Shown here: positions 50,816 to 59,366 of the stretch, piece after piece | How positions within the stretch are numbered: the first letter of the stretch is position 1 | Layout: each line of letters opens with the position of its first letter | Assembly (NCBI GenBank): GCA_049116335.1 | Contig: JAGDYZ010000046.1 | Location: forward strand, 1-64,000 | Direction of reading: 5' to 3' | Length of the DNA stretch: 64,000 nucleotides | Source: CANMIH01 sp049116335 | GTDB taxonomy: Bacteria > Pseudomonadota > Alphaproteobacteria > Rhodobacterales > Rhodobacteraceae | Program-made: the position numbers and the translations under genes | Notes under the pieces: model-generated | Told to the model about the DNA's origin: nothing | The model's database searches: none | What the model saw: only the letters and a program-made list of their open reading frames with translations

Positions 50816-52237
50816 TCAGGCCTTTTGGCGGGTGATCAATGCGCGGCAGGTGAAGGTCGCGATGACCGAAACGGCGGCGAAGGTCGCAAAGATCCAGAAG
50901 GCTGAATTGGCAATCCGGTCGAGGTTATCGAGGTCGTTGAAGCCGGTGAGATTGCCAACCAAACCCGCGAGCGCGGTGCCGAAGGCCACCGAAAACATCT
51001 GAACCGTGGACAGCGCCGAGGCCGCCATGTCGCGTTCATCCGCGTCGGTGAATTGTAGGATAAAGGTGTTGAGATGCGGCCAGCCGATACCGATACTGAT
51101 GCCCAGCAGGATCAGGGCCCCCGACAGGATGAGCGTGACGGTCAAACCTGTTGCGGCAACCATCGGTGTGACCAGCCCGAGGGCGACAAAGGACACCACC
51201 ATCAAAACCGGGCCTGCTGTGACCGCACGATGCATGGCGCGGCCGGTGAATTTTGCGGAATAGACTTCGGACCCTGCCCAGCCGATTGACACAAGAGCAG
51301 CGATATAGCCCGCCAAAAGCGGGCTATGGCCATGCAGCCGTTGCAGAAAATAGGGCATGAAGAACTCGGCATTGATGCTGAAGATCAACAAAGACATCAC
51401 CGCAATCGACAGAAACAAAGGAGAGCCGGGCCGGGTTGCACCCCGGGGGAACAGGCGCAGGGGTTGGGTCAATTCCCGGCGCATCAGGGTCACAACCATG
51501 GTCGCTGAGGCTGCAACAGCCAGCCCGGTTAGAAGAACGTTAGGCATGACGCTGCTTAAGGAAATCGCCAGAATGGCCCCGGCCAGCAGCGCGAGTTGTG
51601 TCAGAGCGAGGGGCTCAGGTGGGCGCGTGTCCCGTTTGATTTGGGGCAGCAAACGCAGGGCCAGTGTGACAAACACCACGGTGATGGGGAGCATGATGCC
51701 AAAGCCCATACGCCACATGTCAAGTTCGGCAAATACCCCGCCGACCGCCGGGCCAAACAACATGGTGATGCCCCAGGTGCCTGACAGTAGGGCCATGGCG
51801 CGTGACCAAAGCCGTTCGGGATAGATCAGCACAATCATCGAGTAACACAGGGTAAAGAGAATACCTCCGCCTGCACCTTGGATGATGCGGCCCAAAAGCA
51901 GCATCGGCATGGTAATGGCGAGCGCGGCGATCAGGCTACCGCTCGCAAAGATAAGGCCAGACAGGGCAAAGCCCAGCCGGGGGCCCGTGCGGCGCATCAG
52001 ATTGCCGGTCACCGCAGCGCTTAGAATGGCGGCTAGAGTGGCAAGCGTGGCGTTCCACGCGTATAGGTGCTGACCCCCAATCTTGGCGACGATCGACGGT
52101 AGCATGGTGGCCGAGAGGGTGAGGTTGATCGCATGTAATGTGATCCCTGCAGCCAGAACGGCCGAGGTTGCAGCGAAATCACCGCGCAGGATATCACGCC
52201 ACCCTGCCTCGGGTGTGTGCTCATAGGTTGCTGACAT
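50816..52237 (-). CDS. MFS efflux transporter (DHA family)
   Basis: A 473-residue major facilitator transporter with about fourteen hydrophobic segments. It has an RRTGPRLGF-type loop after helix two and LGRIIQGAGGGILFTLCY in the region of the DHA2 drug-exporter motif. It probably exports hydrophobic or redox-active compounds by proton antiport. GGAG precedes the ATG. It is second in an operon behind a DUF1330 gene, downstream of a perfect SoxR box, so induction by redox-cycling compounds is likely. Confidence 0.88.
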   Translation of the reverse strand: MSATYEHTPEAGWRDILRGDFAATSAVLAAGITLHAINLTLSATMLPSIVAKIGGQHLYAWNATLATLAAILSAAVTGNLMRRTGPRLGFALSGLIFASGSLIAALAITMPMLLLGRIIQGAGGGILFTLCYSMIVLIYPERLWSRAMALLSGTWGITMLFGPAVGGVFAELDMWRMGFGIMLPITVVFVTLALRLLPQIKRDTRPPEPLALTQLALLAGAILAISLSSVMPNVLLTGLAVAASATMVVTLMRRELTQPLRLFPRGATRPGSPLFLSIAVMSLLIFSINAEFFMPYFLQRLHGHSPLLAGYIAALVSIGWAGSEVYSAKFTGRAMHRAVTAGPVLMVVSFVALGLVTPMVAATGLTVTLILSGALILLGISIGIGWPHLNTFILQFTDADERDMAASALSTVQMFSVAFGTALAGLVGNLTGFNDLDNLDRIANSAFWIFATFAAVSVIATFTCRALITRQKA

Positions 52238-52260
52238 AGTGTGCTCCGTTGACCGAGGTC

Positions 52261-52632
52261 TTATGTGGTTTTGTTATAGGCGTGGTCGGGGTTGTCTCTG
52301 GCCCATTCTTCGGCATCAAATCCTTCTACCCCAAAGGTGAAGTTTGGGGCGATGACATCTGTCCGCAGGTGTTTGATGGCTTGATACTCCTCCGAATTCC
52401 AGAACCCTTGCAAGTGTTCCATGGAGGGGAAACGGAACAGGGTGAACCGCGCACCCTCTTTCCAGTCGCCTTCGTAGTGATCCATAAACTGGCCTGTCTC
52501 TCCGGCCACGATAAGTTCGCCGCCCCATTTTTCCATAATGGGGTGTGTGGCATGGCCATAGGGATCTAACGGGCCATGGCCTTCGGGCATGAACGAGCTT
52601 GCGACGAGATATGCAGGTTTCTGTTTCGACAT
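52261..52632 (-). CDS. DUF1330 domain protein
   Basis: A 123-residue protein of the DUF1330 (dimeric alpha/beta barrel) family, with PAYLVASSFMPEG, GGELIVAGETGQFMDHYEGDW and LFRFPSMEHLQGFWNSEEYQAI. The function of the family is poorly known. AGGAGA precedes the ATG by six bases. It is the first gene after the SoxR box at 52689-52706 and is followed after 23 bases by an MFS exporter, suggesting a role in handling a redox-active small molecule. Confidence 0.88.
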   Translation of the reverse strand: MSKQKPAYLVASSFMPEGHGPLDPYGHATHPIMEKWGGELIVAGETGQFMDHYEGDWKEGARFTLFRFPSMEHLQGFWNSEEYQAIKHLRTDVIAPNFTFGVEGFDAEEWARDNPDHAYNKTT

Positions 52633-52688
52633 CGGGTTTCTCCTATTTGACTGCTCGATGATTCGAACTTCTGCTTGCTTTGCTACTT

Positions 52689-52706
52689 CCTCAACTTAAG
52701 TTGAGG
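52689..52706. promoter_or_regulatory. SoxR box
   Basis: CCTCAACTTAAGTTGAGG is a perfect 18-bp palindrome that matches the known SoxR operator pattern. It lies between soxR and the divergent DUF1330-MFS operon. Confidence 0.9.
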
Positions 52707-52731
52707 TCAAGCGCGAGAATTGGAGAGTGTG

Positions 52732-53193
52732 ATGAAGCGAAAAGACGGGCTGACGGTGGGGGATGTGGCCGAGCGCAGTGGCATCGCCGTGTCGGCGGTA
52801 CATTTCTACGAGCGCAAAGGGTTGATCCGGTCGGCACGGAATTCTGCCAATCACCGGCGATACTCGCCAACGGTCTTGCGCAAAATCGCGATCATTCGCG
52901 TGGCACAACGCGCAGGTGTTCCATTGCAGGAGGTCGCTGATGCGATGGCGTTTCTGCCAGCGGAAGGCAAAGTGACGGCAGACGACTGGGCCACGCTTTC
53001 GCGGCAGTGGACCGATGAATTGAATGACCGGATCGACCGACTGACGCGGTTACGGGACAATATGGCCGGGTGTATCGGCTGTGGCTGCCTGTCGATGGAG
53101 GCTTGTCGTCTGGTCAACCCAGACGATGCTCTGGCGGATGAGGGGCCGGGTCCGCGTAAGTTGGACCCAGCGGAGGCCGCGCCCGAGGGGTAG
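52732..53193 (+). CDS. soxR: Redox-sensitive MerR family regulator SoxR
   Basis: A 153-residue MerR-type activator. The winged HTH is at about 8-75 (TVGDVAERSGIAVSAVHFYERKG), followed by a dimerisation helix. The [2Fe-2S] cluster motif Cys114-x2-Cys117-x-Cys119-x5-Cys125 (CIGCGCLSMEAC) defines SoxR. Oxidation of the cluster by redox-cycling drugs activates transcription. The SoxR box lies 26 bases before its ATG and drives the divergent DUF1330-MFS operon. No soxS is seen, as is usual outside enterics. Confidence 0.95.
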   Translation: MKRKDGLTVGDVAERSGIAVSAVHFYERKGLIRSARNSANHRRYSPTVLRKIAIIRVAQRAGVPLQEVADAMAFLPAEGKVTADDWATLSRQWTDELNDRIDRLTRLRDNMAGCIGCGCLSMEACRLVNPDDALADEGPGPRKLDPAEAAPEG

Positions 53194-53240
53194 GAGATTG
53201 CGCGATCAGTGGGCCAGAACCCGATCGCTGAGAAAGCGGA

Positions 53241-53684
53241 TTAATCCAGACCCACGGCATTGCGGGCAATGCCATCAAGCAGGGCCTCGACTTTTTTCAT
53301 TGCGCCGTCTGGATACGTGCGAAAGCCGATTGTGGTGACGTCCGGGGTGTCAGGGCGCACCATGACAAAGATATCATAGGGGCAAAACACGATGTTCATC
53401 GGGTCGTCTTCCATCACCTCTCGCGAGATCTTGGCGGAACAGAAGCTAAAGACATCAGCATTTTGAAACAGAACCACATCCGATCCGAGATCTGCCCGAG
53501 TGCGTTCCAGCATCTCGCCGGTGTGGGACACAGAATCGATCACAAGGCCTGCATCCAAAATGGCGCTTTCCAGCCCAAACACCACGTCATCAAAGCTTTC
53601 GTCGGTGTTGTAGGTGATCATGTCCGCGGCGAAAACGGGCAGGGCCAACACCATCGCAGCACATGTGACAAATATTCTGTTCAT
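53241..53684 (-). CDS. DUF302 family exported protein
   Basis: A 147-residue protein with a signal peptide ending at about residue 19-20 (VLALPVFA, then AD). The DUF302 domain follows (about 25-125), with MITYNTDESFDDVVFGLESAI and FCPYDIFVMV. Members are small periplasmic or membrane proteins of unknown function. AAGGATGAGA precedes the ATG. It is divergent from the membrane flavoprotein at 53801, with two inverted repeats between them. Confidence 0.87.
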   Translation of the reverse strand: MNRIFVTCAAMVLALPVFAADMITYNTDESFDDVVFGLESAILDAGLVIDSVSHTGEMLERTRADLGSDVVLFQNADVFSFCSAKISREVMEDDPMNIVFCPYDIFVMVRPDTPDVTTIGFRTYPDGAMKKVEALLDGIARNAVGLD

Positions 53685-53698
53685 TCTCTCATCCTTTC

Positions 53699-53776
53699 AC
53701 GAATGCGGCAGAGGGGATGCCATTCGTTTGTCTTGCTGGCAAACTAACGCAGAGTTTTCAGAATGCCTTGAGGCAT
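53699..53776. repeat. Inverted repeats between the DUF302 and flavoprotein genes
   Basis: ACGAATG (53699-53705) is inverted as CATTCGT (53721-53727), with an inner GGCA/TGCC pair. ATGCCT (53763-53768) is inverted as AGGCAT (53771-53776). Both lie in the 116-base divergent promoter region and may be operators. Confidence 0.4.
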
Positions 53777-53800
53777 ATTATCACATTCGGGAGTTTGCAT

Positions 53801-55309
53801 ATGGGTAACGCCATGGGCTATGCCACCTCACTGCTTGAAACGCTTGCGTTTTTGTTTGTCTTTCTGCTTGGGCTGGCTTTGGCTGCTGCCTGTGTGATGT
53901 TTGTGATCGACCGAATGCAAACCCACGACGCCATTCGGCGCAACTATCCGGTGATTGGCCGGTTTCGTAAGATTTTCACCGAGCTGGGTGAGTTCTTCCG
54001 TCAGTATTTCTTTGCCATGGATCGCGAAGAGATGCCGTTTAACCGGGCGCAGCGCAATTGGGTGTCACATTCGACCGGCGGTAAGGGGAACACGGTTGCC
54101 TTTGGTTCAACGCGCAATCTGAATGTGCCGGGCACGCCGATCTTTATGAATGCAGTGTTTCCGCCGCTTGATGATCAGTTTGGCAAAACCGCCCCGATGG
54201 TGATTGGGGCCGGAGCGCGCGAGCCCTATGCGGCGCCCTCGATCTTCAACATCTCGGGCATGTCGTATGGGGCGATTTCGAAACCTGCGGTTCAGTCGTT
54301 GGCTCATGGAGCCAAAGAGGCCGGGGTGTGGTTGAACACCGGTGAAGGGGGGCTATCACCCTTCCACCTCGAGGGGGGCTGTGACATCGTTTATCAGATC
54401 GGCACCGCCAAATACGGTGTGCGCGACGAAAACGGCAACTTGAGTGACGAGAAACTGCGTGAAGTTGCGGCCCATCCTCAGGTGAAGATGTTTGAAATCA
54501 AACTGAGCCAGGGGGCGAAGCCCGGCAAGGGCGGCATTCTGCCCGGTGAAAAGATCACCCCAGAGATTGCCAAGATCCGGGGTTTGAAACCGGGTGAAGA
54601 TGGGATTTCCCCCAATCGTCACCGCGAAGTTGATAGCTTTGCCGATCTGTTGGATCTGGTGAGCCGTATTCGCGAAGTAACAGGCAAACCCGTTGGCTTT
54701 AAAACCGTGCTTGGCTCGGCGGAACCTTGGTTTGAGTTCTTTGAGTTGATCAAAGAGCGCGGCGCAGAAAGCGCTCCGGATTTTATCACCGTTGATGGCG
54801 GGGAAGGGGGCACCGGTGCTGCACCGATGCCATTGATTGATCTGGTGGGGCTGCCCTTGCGAGAGGCGCTGGTGCGGATGGTGGATCTGCGCGACATATA
54901 TGGGTTGCATGACCGTATTCGGATTGTCGCGTCGGGCAAGTTAGTGGTTCCGGGCGACGTGGCCTGGGCAATCTGTGCCGGGGCGGATTTCGTCACCTCG
55001 GCGCGGGGGTTTATGTTCTCGCTGGGCTGTATTCAGGCATTGAAATGCAACAAGAACACCTGTCCAACCGGCATCACAACCCATGATCCTCGTCTTCAAA
55101 AGGGGCTTGTTGTGAAGGAAAAGGACAAGCGGGTTGCGGGCTATGCAAAATCGATTGTGAAAGAGGTCGAAACCATTGCGCATTCTGTGGGTGTGGCCGA
55201 GCCGCGCCTGATGCGGCGCAGGCATGTGCGGATCGTCCAAGACGACGGTCGGTCGGTGTCCATGAATGAAATCTGGCCCTCAAACCCGGTGGGCGACGCG
55301 GCGGAGTAA
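53801..55309 (+). CDS. Membrane-anchored FMN-binding glutamate synthase-like protein
   Basis: A 502-residue protein with an N-terminal membrane segment (about 8-32), then the FMN/TIM-barrel domain of glutamate synthase. It shows SGMSYGAISKPAVQSLAHGA, GEGGLSPFH, TVDGGEGGTGAAP and the iron-sulfur Cys motif KCNKNTCPTGI. There is no amidotransferase domain, GXGXG domain or adjacent small subunit, so it is not a complete glutamate synthase. Stand-alone members are widespread, but their reaction is unknown. CGGGAG lies nine bases before the ATG at 53801. Confidence 0.85.
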   Translation: MGNAMGYATSLLETLAFLFVFLLGLALAAACVMFVIDRMQTHDAIRRNYPVIGRFRKIFTELGEFFRQYFFAMDREEMPFNRAQRNWVSHSTGGKGNTVAFGSTRNLNVPGTPIFMNAVFPPLDDQFGKTAPMVIGAGAREPYAAPSIFNISGMSYGAISKPAVQSLAHGAKEAGVWLNTGEGGLSPFHLEGGCDIVYQIGTAKYGVRDENGNLSDEKLREVAAHPQVKMFEIKLSQGAKPGKGGILPGEKITPEIAKIRGLKPGEDGISPNRHREVDSFADLLDLVSRIREVTGKPVGFKTVLGSAEPWFEFFELIKERGAESAPDFITVDGGEGGTGAAPMPLIDLVGLPLREALVRMVDLRDIYGLHDRIRIVASGKLVVPGDVAWAICAGADFVTSARGFMFSLGCIQALKCNKNTCPTGITTHDPRLQKGLVVKEKDKRVAGYAKSIVKEVETIAHSVGVAEPRLMRRRHVRIVQDDGRSVSMNEIWPSNPVGDAAE

Positions 55310-55420
55310 GCTGTCCGCTGTGATGTGTTTCAATCTTGGCACACGATCGTGAGAGGATGTTTGTTGGCTCGCGTGAGCGCTTTGCATATCTTTTGACCAG
55401 AGGAACAAAGGAGACCCCTG

Positions 55421-56323
55421 ATGGCATTTCGCTGGACCAATGATCTGCGCCCCGAAGACGTAACACCGGAGGCGGTGTTTATGAACCGGCGGCAATTGAT
55501 TGGCGGCCTGGCGGCCGGAACGATCCTTGGGTCAGCAGGGGTGGCACAGGCCCAAGAGGCGCTTGAGCCCAACAGCTGGGAAGATATTACAACATATTGT
55601 AATTTCTACGAATTTGGCACCGGGAAAGATGACCCCGCAAAATATGCCAGCTCGCTTGTGACCGATCCTTGGAGCGTGACAATCGACGGGTTGGTCGACC
55701 GCCCCGGCGATTATAGCCTCGGTGATATTCTCAGCCAGATGACCGTTGAAGAGCGTCTGTATCGCTTCCGCTGTGTTGAAGCATGGTCGATGGTGGTGCC
55801 TTGGAATGGGTTTGAGCTTGCGGATCTGCTAGAGCTCGCAGGGGTTCAGTCTGGCGCCAAATATGTGGCCTTTGAGACGGCATATCGCCCCAAGGAAATG
55901 CCGGGAACTCTCTTTCCCGTGTTGGATTGGCCCTATGTCGAAGGCCTGCGTCTTGACGAGGCCATGCACCCGCTGACAATCATGGCCACAGGGCTATACG
56001 GCAAGCCTTTGCCCAACCAGAATGGTGCACCGCTGCGGTTGGTTGTGCCGTGGAAATACGGGTTCAAGTCGATCAAATCTGTGGTGAAAATCATCCTGAC
56101 CGACACCCAGCCGCCCACCAGCTGGAACAAAGCCAACCCCCGTGAGTATGGGTTCTATTCCAACGTGAACCCAAATGTGGATCACCCCCGTTGGAGCCAG
56201 GCGTCTGAGCGGGCCATTGGTGGTGGGCTCTTTGCCCGTCGCAAGCCAACTTTGATGTACAATGGCTATGAAGAAGAGGTGGCGGGCCTGTATGACGGCA
56301 TGGACCTGTCGAAAAACTTCTAA
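55421..56323 (+). CDS. msrP: Periplasmic methionine sulfoxide reductase, catalytic subunit
   Basis: A 300-residue molybdoenzyme of the YedY/MsrP type. A Tat signal with NRRQLIGG (Arg23-Arg24) ends near AQAQ at about 45. The molybdopterin ligand Cys118 lies in RFRCVEAWSMVVPW, and the fold continues with RLVVPWKYGFKS. It reduces oxidised methionines in periplasmic proteins using electrons from MsrQ, the gene that follows after 31 bases. AAAGGAGACC precedes the ATG. Confidence 0.95.
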   Translation: MAFRWTNDLRPEDVTPEAVFMNRRQLIGGLAAGTILGSAGVAQAQEALEPNSWEDITTYCNFYEFGTGKDDPAKYASSLVTDPWSVTIDGLVDRPGDYSLGDILSQMTVEERLYRFRCVEAWSMVVPWNGFELADLLELAGVQSGAKYVAFETAYRPKEMPGTLFPVLDWPYVEGLRLDEAMHPLTIMATGLYGKPLPNQNGAPLRLVVPWKYGFKSIKSVVKIILTDTQPPTSWNKANPREYGFYSNVNPNVDHPRWSQASERAIGGGLFARRKPTLMYNGYEEEVAGLYDGMDLSKNF

Positions 56324-56354
56324 GTCTGACGCGATCAGGAAAGAGCTGTTGTTC

Positions 56355-56963
56355 ATGGTAGATCAGATCAATGCCACTTTGCGGCGTATTCCGACGTGGT
56401 TGGTTTATGTCTTGCTGTCGCTCCCTGCGCCCTACTTTTTGTATCTGGGCGCGACAGGTGGTCTGGGGGTGGAGCCTATCAACGCGCTTGAGCGCAAGCT
56501 TGGTGAGGTGGCGCTTCAGCTGATTGTGTTTGGGTTGACCGTGACACCGCTGAAGCGCTGGGTTGGGCTAAACCTGCAGAAATTTCGCCGGGCGATTGGC
56601 ATTATGGCCTTTGCCTATGTTGCGATGCACCTGTTGGTTTGGCTTGTGCTTGATGTGCAGATCCTCAGCCAGATCTTCGCCGATCTTGTGAAACGGCCAT
56701 ATATCACCGTTGGGCTGGCTGGTTTCTTGCTGCTTGTGCCTTTGGCGCTGACCTCAAACAATGTCAGTGTGAAAAAGCTTGGGCCGAAATGGCGGGTTTT
56801 GCATCGTCTGACCTATGTGGCCGCAATCTTGGGGGCTGCGCATTATGTGATGCTGGCCAAGGGGTTTCAGATCGAACCGTTGATTTATCTTGGGCTGATC
56901 CTGGGGCTTCTTGCGCTGCGGCGTGTCCCCAAAAGCAAAAGCCGTCGCCGCGCGGTGGCGTGA
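56355..56963 (+). CDS. msrQ: Haem-binding membrane subunit of the MsrPQ system
   Basis: A 202-residue inner-membrane protein with six hydrophobic segments of the ferric-reductase-like fold. His residues sit in AYVAMHLLVWL, WRVLHRLTYVAA and GAAHYVMLA, as expected for haem b ligands. It passes electrons from the quinone pool or NAD(P)H dehydrogenases to MsrP. AGGAAAGAG precedes the ATG. The C-terminus is strongly basic (SKSRRRAVA). Confidence 0.93.
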   Translation: MVDQINATLRRIPTWLVYVLLSLPAPYFLYLGATGGLGVEPINALERKLGEVALQLIVFGLTVTPLKRWVGLNLQKFRRAIGIMAFAYVAMHLLVWLVLDVQILSQIFADLVKRPYITVGLAGFLLLVPLALTSNNVSVKKLGPKWRVLHRLTYVAAILGAAHYVMLAKGFQIEPLIYLGLILGLLALRRVPKSKSRRRAVA

Positions 56964-56970
56964 TAGACTA

Positions 56971-56996
56971 AGCCCTTCGGAGATTTCCGGAGGGCT
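56971..56996 (+). terminator. Rho-independent terminator of msrPQ
   Basis: AGCCCTTCGGA (56971-56981) pairs with TCCGGAGGGCT (56986-56996), with one G-T wobble, followed by TTTTTG. Confidence 0.88.
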
Positions 56997-57134
56997 TTTT
57001 GTTATTCACCCGGATTCATACCCGTGCATTGCAGGAAAGCCTCTTGCAAATTTGGTGATTCCCAGTTACGCGCACAGCTTCAACGCGGGGTGACAGCCTT
57101 GGAGGCACCCTGCCCTTATATTTTGGAGAATACC

Positions 57135-57755
57135 ATGGCTGGTGAGATTCCTAATCTCGAAGCATTTGAACGGACGGGGACAGGCAAGGGCGCCGCTCGT
57201 CAGGCACGCCGCGACGGCATGGTGCCGGGCGTTGTTTTCGGTGGCGACAAAGAGCCGCTCGCAATCAACATCCCGTTCAACGTACTGTTCAAGCGCCTGA
57301 AGCAAGGCCGCTTTAAGTCGACCCTGTTCAACATGCAGGTTGAAGGTCAGGAAGACGTTCGTGTGATCTGCCGTGACGTTCAGCGTGACGTTGTAAAAGA
57401 TCTGCCGACCCATGTTGACTTCATGCGTCTGCGCCGCACCTCGAAAGTTGCTTTGTTCATTCCCGTTGAGTTCATCAACGAAGAAGACGCACCAGGCATC
57501 AAGCGTGGCGGCATGCTGACTGTTGTTCGTCCCGAAGTTGAGCTGGTTGTGACCGCCGGTGACATCCCCGAGAAGATCACTGTTGATCTGGCAGGCCTGA
57601 AAATCGGTGACGTGATCAACATCTCGAATGTTGAGCTGCCCGCTGGTGCCACACCGACCATCGACCGTGATTTCGTAATCGCGAACCTGTCCGCTCCTGC
57701 GGGTCTGGCGTCGAGCGAAGATGACGACGATGCAGAAGAGGGTGGCGAAGAGTAA
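57135..57755 (+). CDS. rplY: 50S ribosomal protein L25 (CTC form)
   Basis: A 206-residue L25 of the longer general-stress (CTC) type. The L25 RNA-binding domain (about 8-95) carries GTGKGAARQARRDGMVPGV. A C-terminal beta domain (about 100-190) with HVDFMRLRR follows, ending in a very acidic tail (EDDDDAEEGGEE). It binds 5S rRNA in the large subunit. TTGGAGAA precedes the ATG. The expected partner pth is not within the next genes to the right. Confidence 0.95.
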   Translation: MAGEIPNLEAFERTGTGKGAARQARRDGMVPGVVFGGDKEPLAINIPFNVLFKRLKQGRFKSTLFNMQVEGQEDVRVICRDVQRDVVKDLPTHVDFMRLRRTSKVALFIPVEFINEEDAPGIKRGGMLTVVRPEVELVVTAGDIPEKITVDLAGLKIGDVINISNVELPAGATPTIDRDFVIANLSAPAGLASSEDDDDAEEGGEE

Positions 57756-57782
57756 TCTACTCTTTCCTCTCGATCAGAATAG

Positions 57783-57810
57783 AAAAGCCCCCGAGTGTTC
57801 GGGGGCTTTT
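57783..57810 (+). terminator. Rho-independent terminator of rplY
   Basis: AAAAGCCCCCGA (57783-57794), loop GTGT and TCGGGGGCTTTT (57799-57810) form a perfect stem, followed by TCTTTT. Confidence 0.92.
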
Positions 57811-57858
57811 TCTTTTGTCAATGTCATGTGACTTGACCCGGCGCTGGGCGCCAAAGCT

Positions 57859-59025
57859 TTAGCTGCCAGACCGCGCGAGGACGGCCAGCGGATTGATGAT
57901 ATTGATCAGTTCGCTCACCGAATAGATTGGTTTGCGTGACACAAAGACGATGTCGTCGGGACGCAGTTCCACTTCGGTGGCGACACGCAGGCGACTTGGA
58001 TCCTGGGCATTGAGGTGGAACACCTGCATCGGGCGTGTTCCGCGCATCATATAGATCTCTTTGGTGCGCGCCGCGTTGTTGGAGAAAATCTGCTCATCCC
58101 CGGAGAACAGAAGATCGGCCAAGGTGGGTCGTTTTTCCGGGCGAACCTCAAGTGCGATAGATTCTGAATCTTCGCTGACGAGAAAGGCCCGGCCCTGATG
58201 GTAGAAGAATTCTTCAATGTTGATCAGGTCGCCCCCGGTCAGAAAGTAGTTCGGGCTTTGGGGTTTGAATACATGCTCAAGCGGGAAATGATACCGTTTG
58301 CCTTTGCGCGTAACCGAAACGATCTGAACGCGGTCATTGAGGATCGCAATACCTGATGCAACCAGCAGGTCACGTAGGCTTGTGGGTGTTTCAGTGATCG
58401 GAAACGTGCCGCTGGTGGGGGCGGATTCGCGCGTTGAATCCGCGGCCAGTTCCGGGCTGTGGGCGGTGCGGGAATAGGTCAGGCTGACCCGTTGCGAATT
58501 GAAGCCTGAGACTTCGAGCTGAAACCGTGGATCGACCCCGTTGCGGATCAATGCATTGGCCACGAGATCGCGAGCTTCGGCCAGTGTTTTGCCTTCCAGT
58601 TCAAGCTTGCCCGTTTCGATGAACAAAACGCTGCCATCGGCTGTCACCCGCGAGCTGCGAGAGCCAACTGATTCCTGCGGCTCGAGTGCGCGAGAGGTGA
58701 CGTAAATGGACAGCTGCAGCACATCGCCGACACCAATGTGGTAGGGGAGAGGTTTGGTGCTGCTGAAACGGTGCACATGGGTGATGTCGTGTTCGTCAAC
58801 GATGCGCGCGGCCTGACCGCTGCCTGCACGCTCCACCAGCCGCTCAAAGGGCATCATGTTGAGATCATAGGCCGCTGCAAAGGTCAGGGCCTGAAATTTG
58901 AGATCAAGATCTTGCTGAGGGGTGATCTGAGTTTGATCCTCAAGCCTCATTTCTTCGAGGATGGCACCGCAAGACAGAGGGAGGAGGCAGATCCCCGCCA
59001 GCGCAACCCTGTTCAATATTGGCAT
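57859..59025 (-). CDS. Polysaccharide export protein (Wza/BexD-like outer-membrane channel)
   Basis: A 388-residue protein of the polysaccharide biosynthesis/export (OMA) family. The export domain spans about 90-190 (YHIGVGDVLQLSIYV, SSRVTADGSVLFIETGKLELEGKT). A SLBB-type domain follows (FPLEHVFKPQSPNYFLTGGDLI and PTLADLLFSG). The N-terminus (ALAGICLLPLSCG) looks like a lipoprotein signal, though the lipobox is imperfect because Pro is at -3. Partners such as Wzc or glycosyltransferases are not adjacent, so it is isolated. Confidence 0.87.
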   Translation of the reverse strand: MPILNRVALAGICLLPLSCGAILEEMRLEDQTQITPQQDLDLKFQALTFAAAYDLNMMPFERLVERAGSGQAARIVDEHDITHVHRFSSTKPLPYHIGVGDVLQLSIYVTSRALEPQESVGSRSSRVTADGSVLFIETGKLELEGKTLAEARDLVANALIRNGVDPRFQLEVSGFNSQRVSLTYSRTAHSPELAADSTRESAPTSGTFPITETPTSLRDLLVASGIAILNDRVQIVSVTRKGKRYHFPLEHVFKPQSPNYFLTGGDLINIEEFFYHQGRAFLVSEDSESIALEVRPEKRPTLADLLFSGDEQIFSNNAARTKEIYMMRGTRPMQVFHLNAQDPSRLRVATEVELRPDDIVFVSRKPIYSVSELINIINPLAVLARSGS

Positions 59026-59366
59026 GTCGTCTCACCCATCTTCAAAACTTGTCGTGGATCACCGGAGGCAACCATCAGAAACTCGATCATTAACGTGCCA
59101 TCGCCAAACTGCCCGCTGGCGTCACCAAAGCCGTAGCGCGGACGAAGGATGGGCGGCCCTGCCGGGCAACGTGAAGGCCAATCACCGCGATTCTAGGCAG
59201 AGGGAGCGGCGTTTACCACTTCTATGTCAAGCGGGCCGGGCTTTTCGGTGGGTGTGTGGCTTTCGCTCCATGTTGGCAACGGTGCGGGTATGAAATTCTC
59301 GGCGTTGACATGAATCATGATTCATGTTTCAGATTTAGCCGAGGAGACATTCAGGGAGGAGCCCTC
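59026..59366. other. Intergenic region between the divergent Wza-like and Liv operons
   Basis: This stretch of 341 bases shows no convincing gene. Short open frames here lack ribosome-binding sites and homology. The right part holds a presumed promoter with the palindrome at 59308-59327. Nothing else is recognised. Confidence 0.6.
59305..59334 (+). promoter_or_regulatory. Promoter with a 20-bp perfect palindrome (candidate operator)
   Basis: ACATGAATCATGATTCATGT (59308-59327) is a perfect palindrome. It overlaps TTGACA (59305-59310), a consensus -35 box, and fills the spacer to a weak -10 such as TCAGAT (59329-59334). The Liv binding-protein gene starts at 59367. This is a typical repressor arrangement, but the regulator is unknown. 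Confidence 0.6.

Noticed and set aside
53801..55309. Assignment as gltB (glutamate synthase large subunit)
   Set aside because: The amidotransferase and C-terminal domains are missing and the length is one third of GltB.
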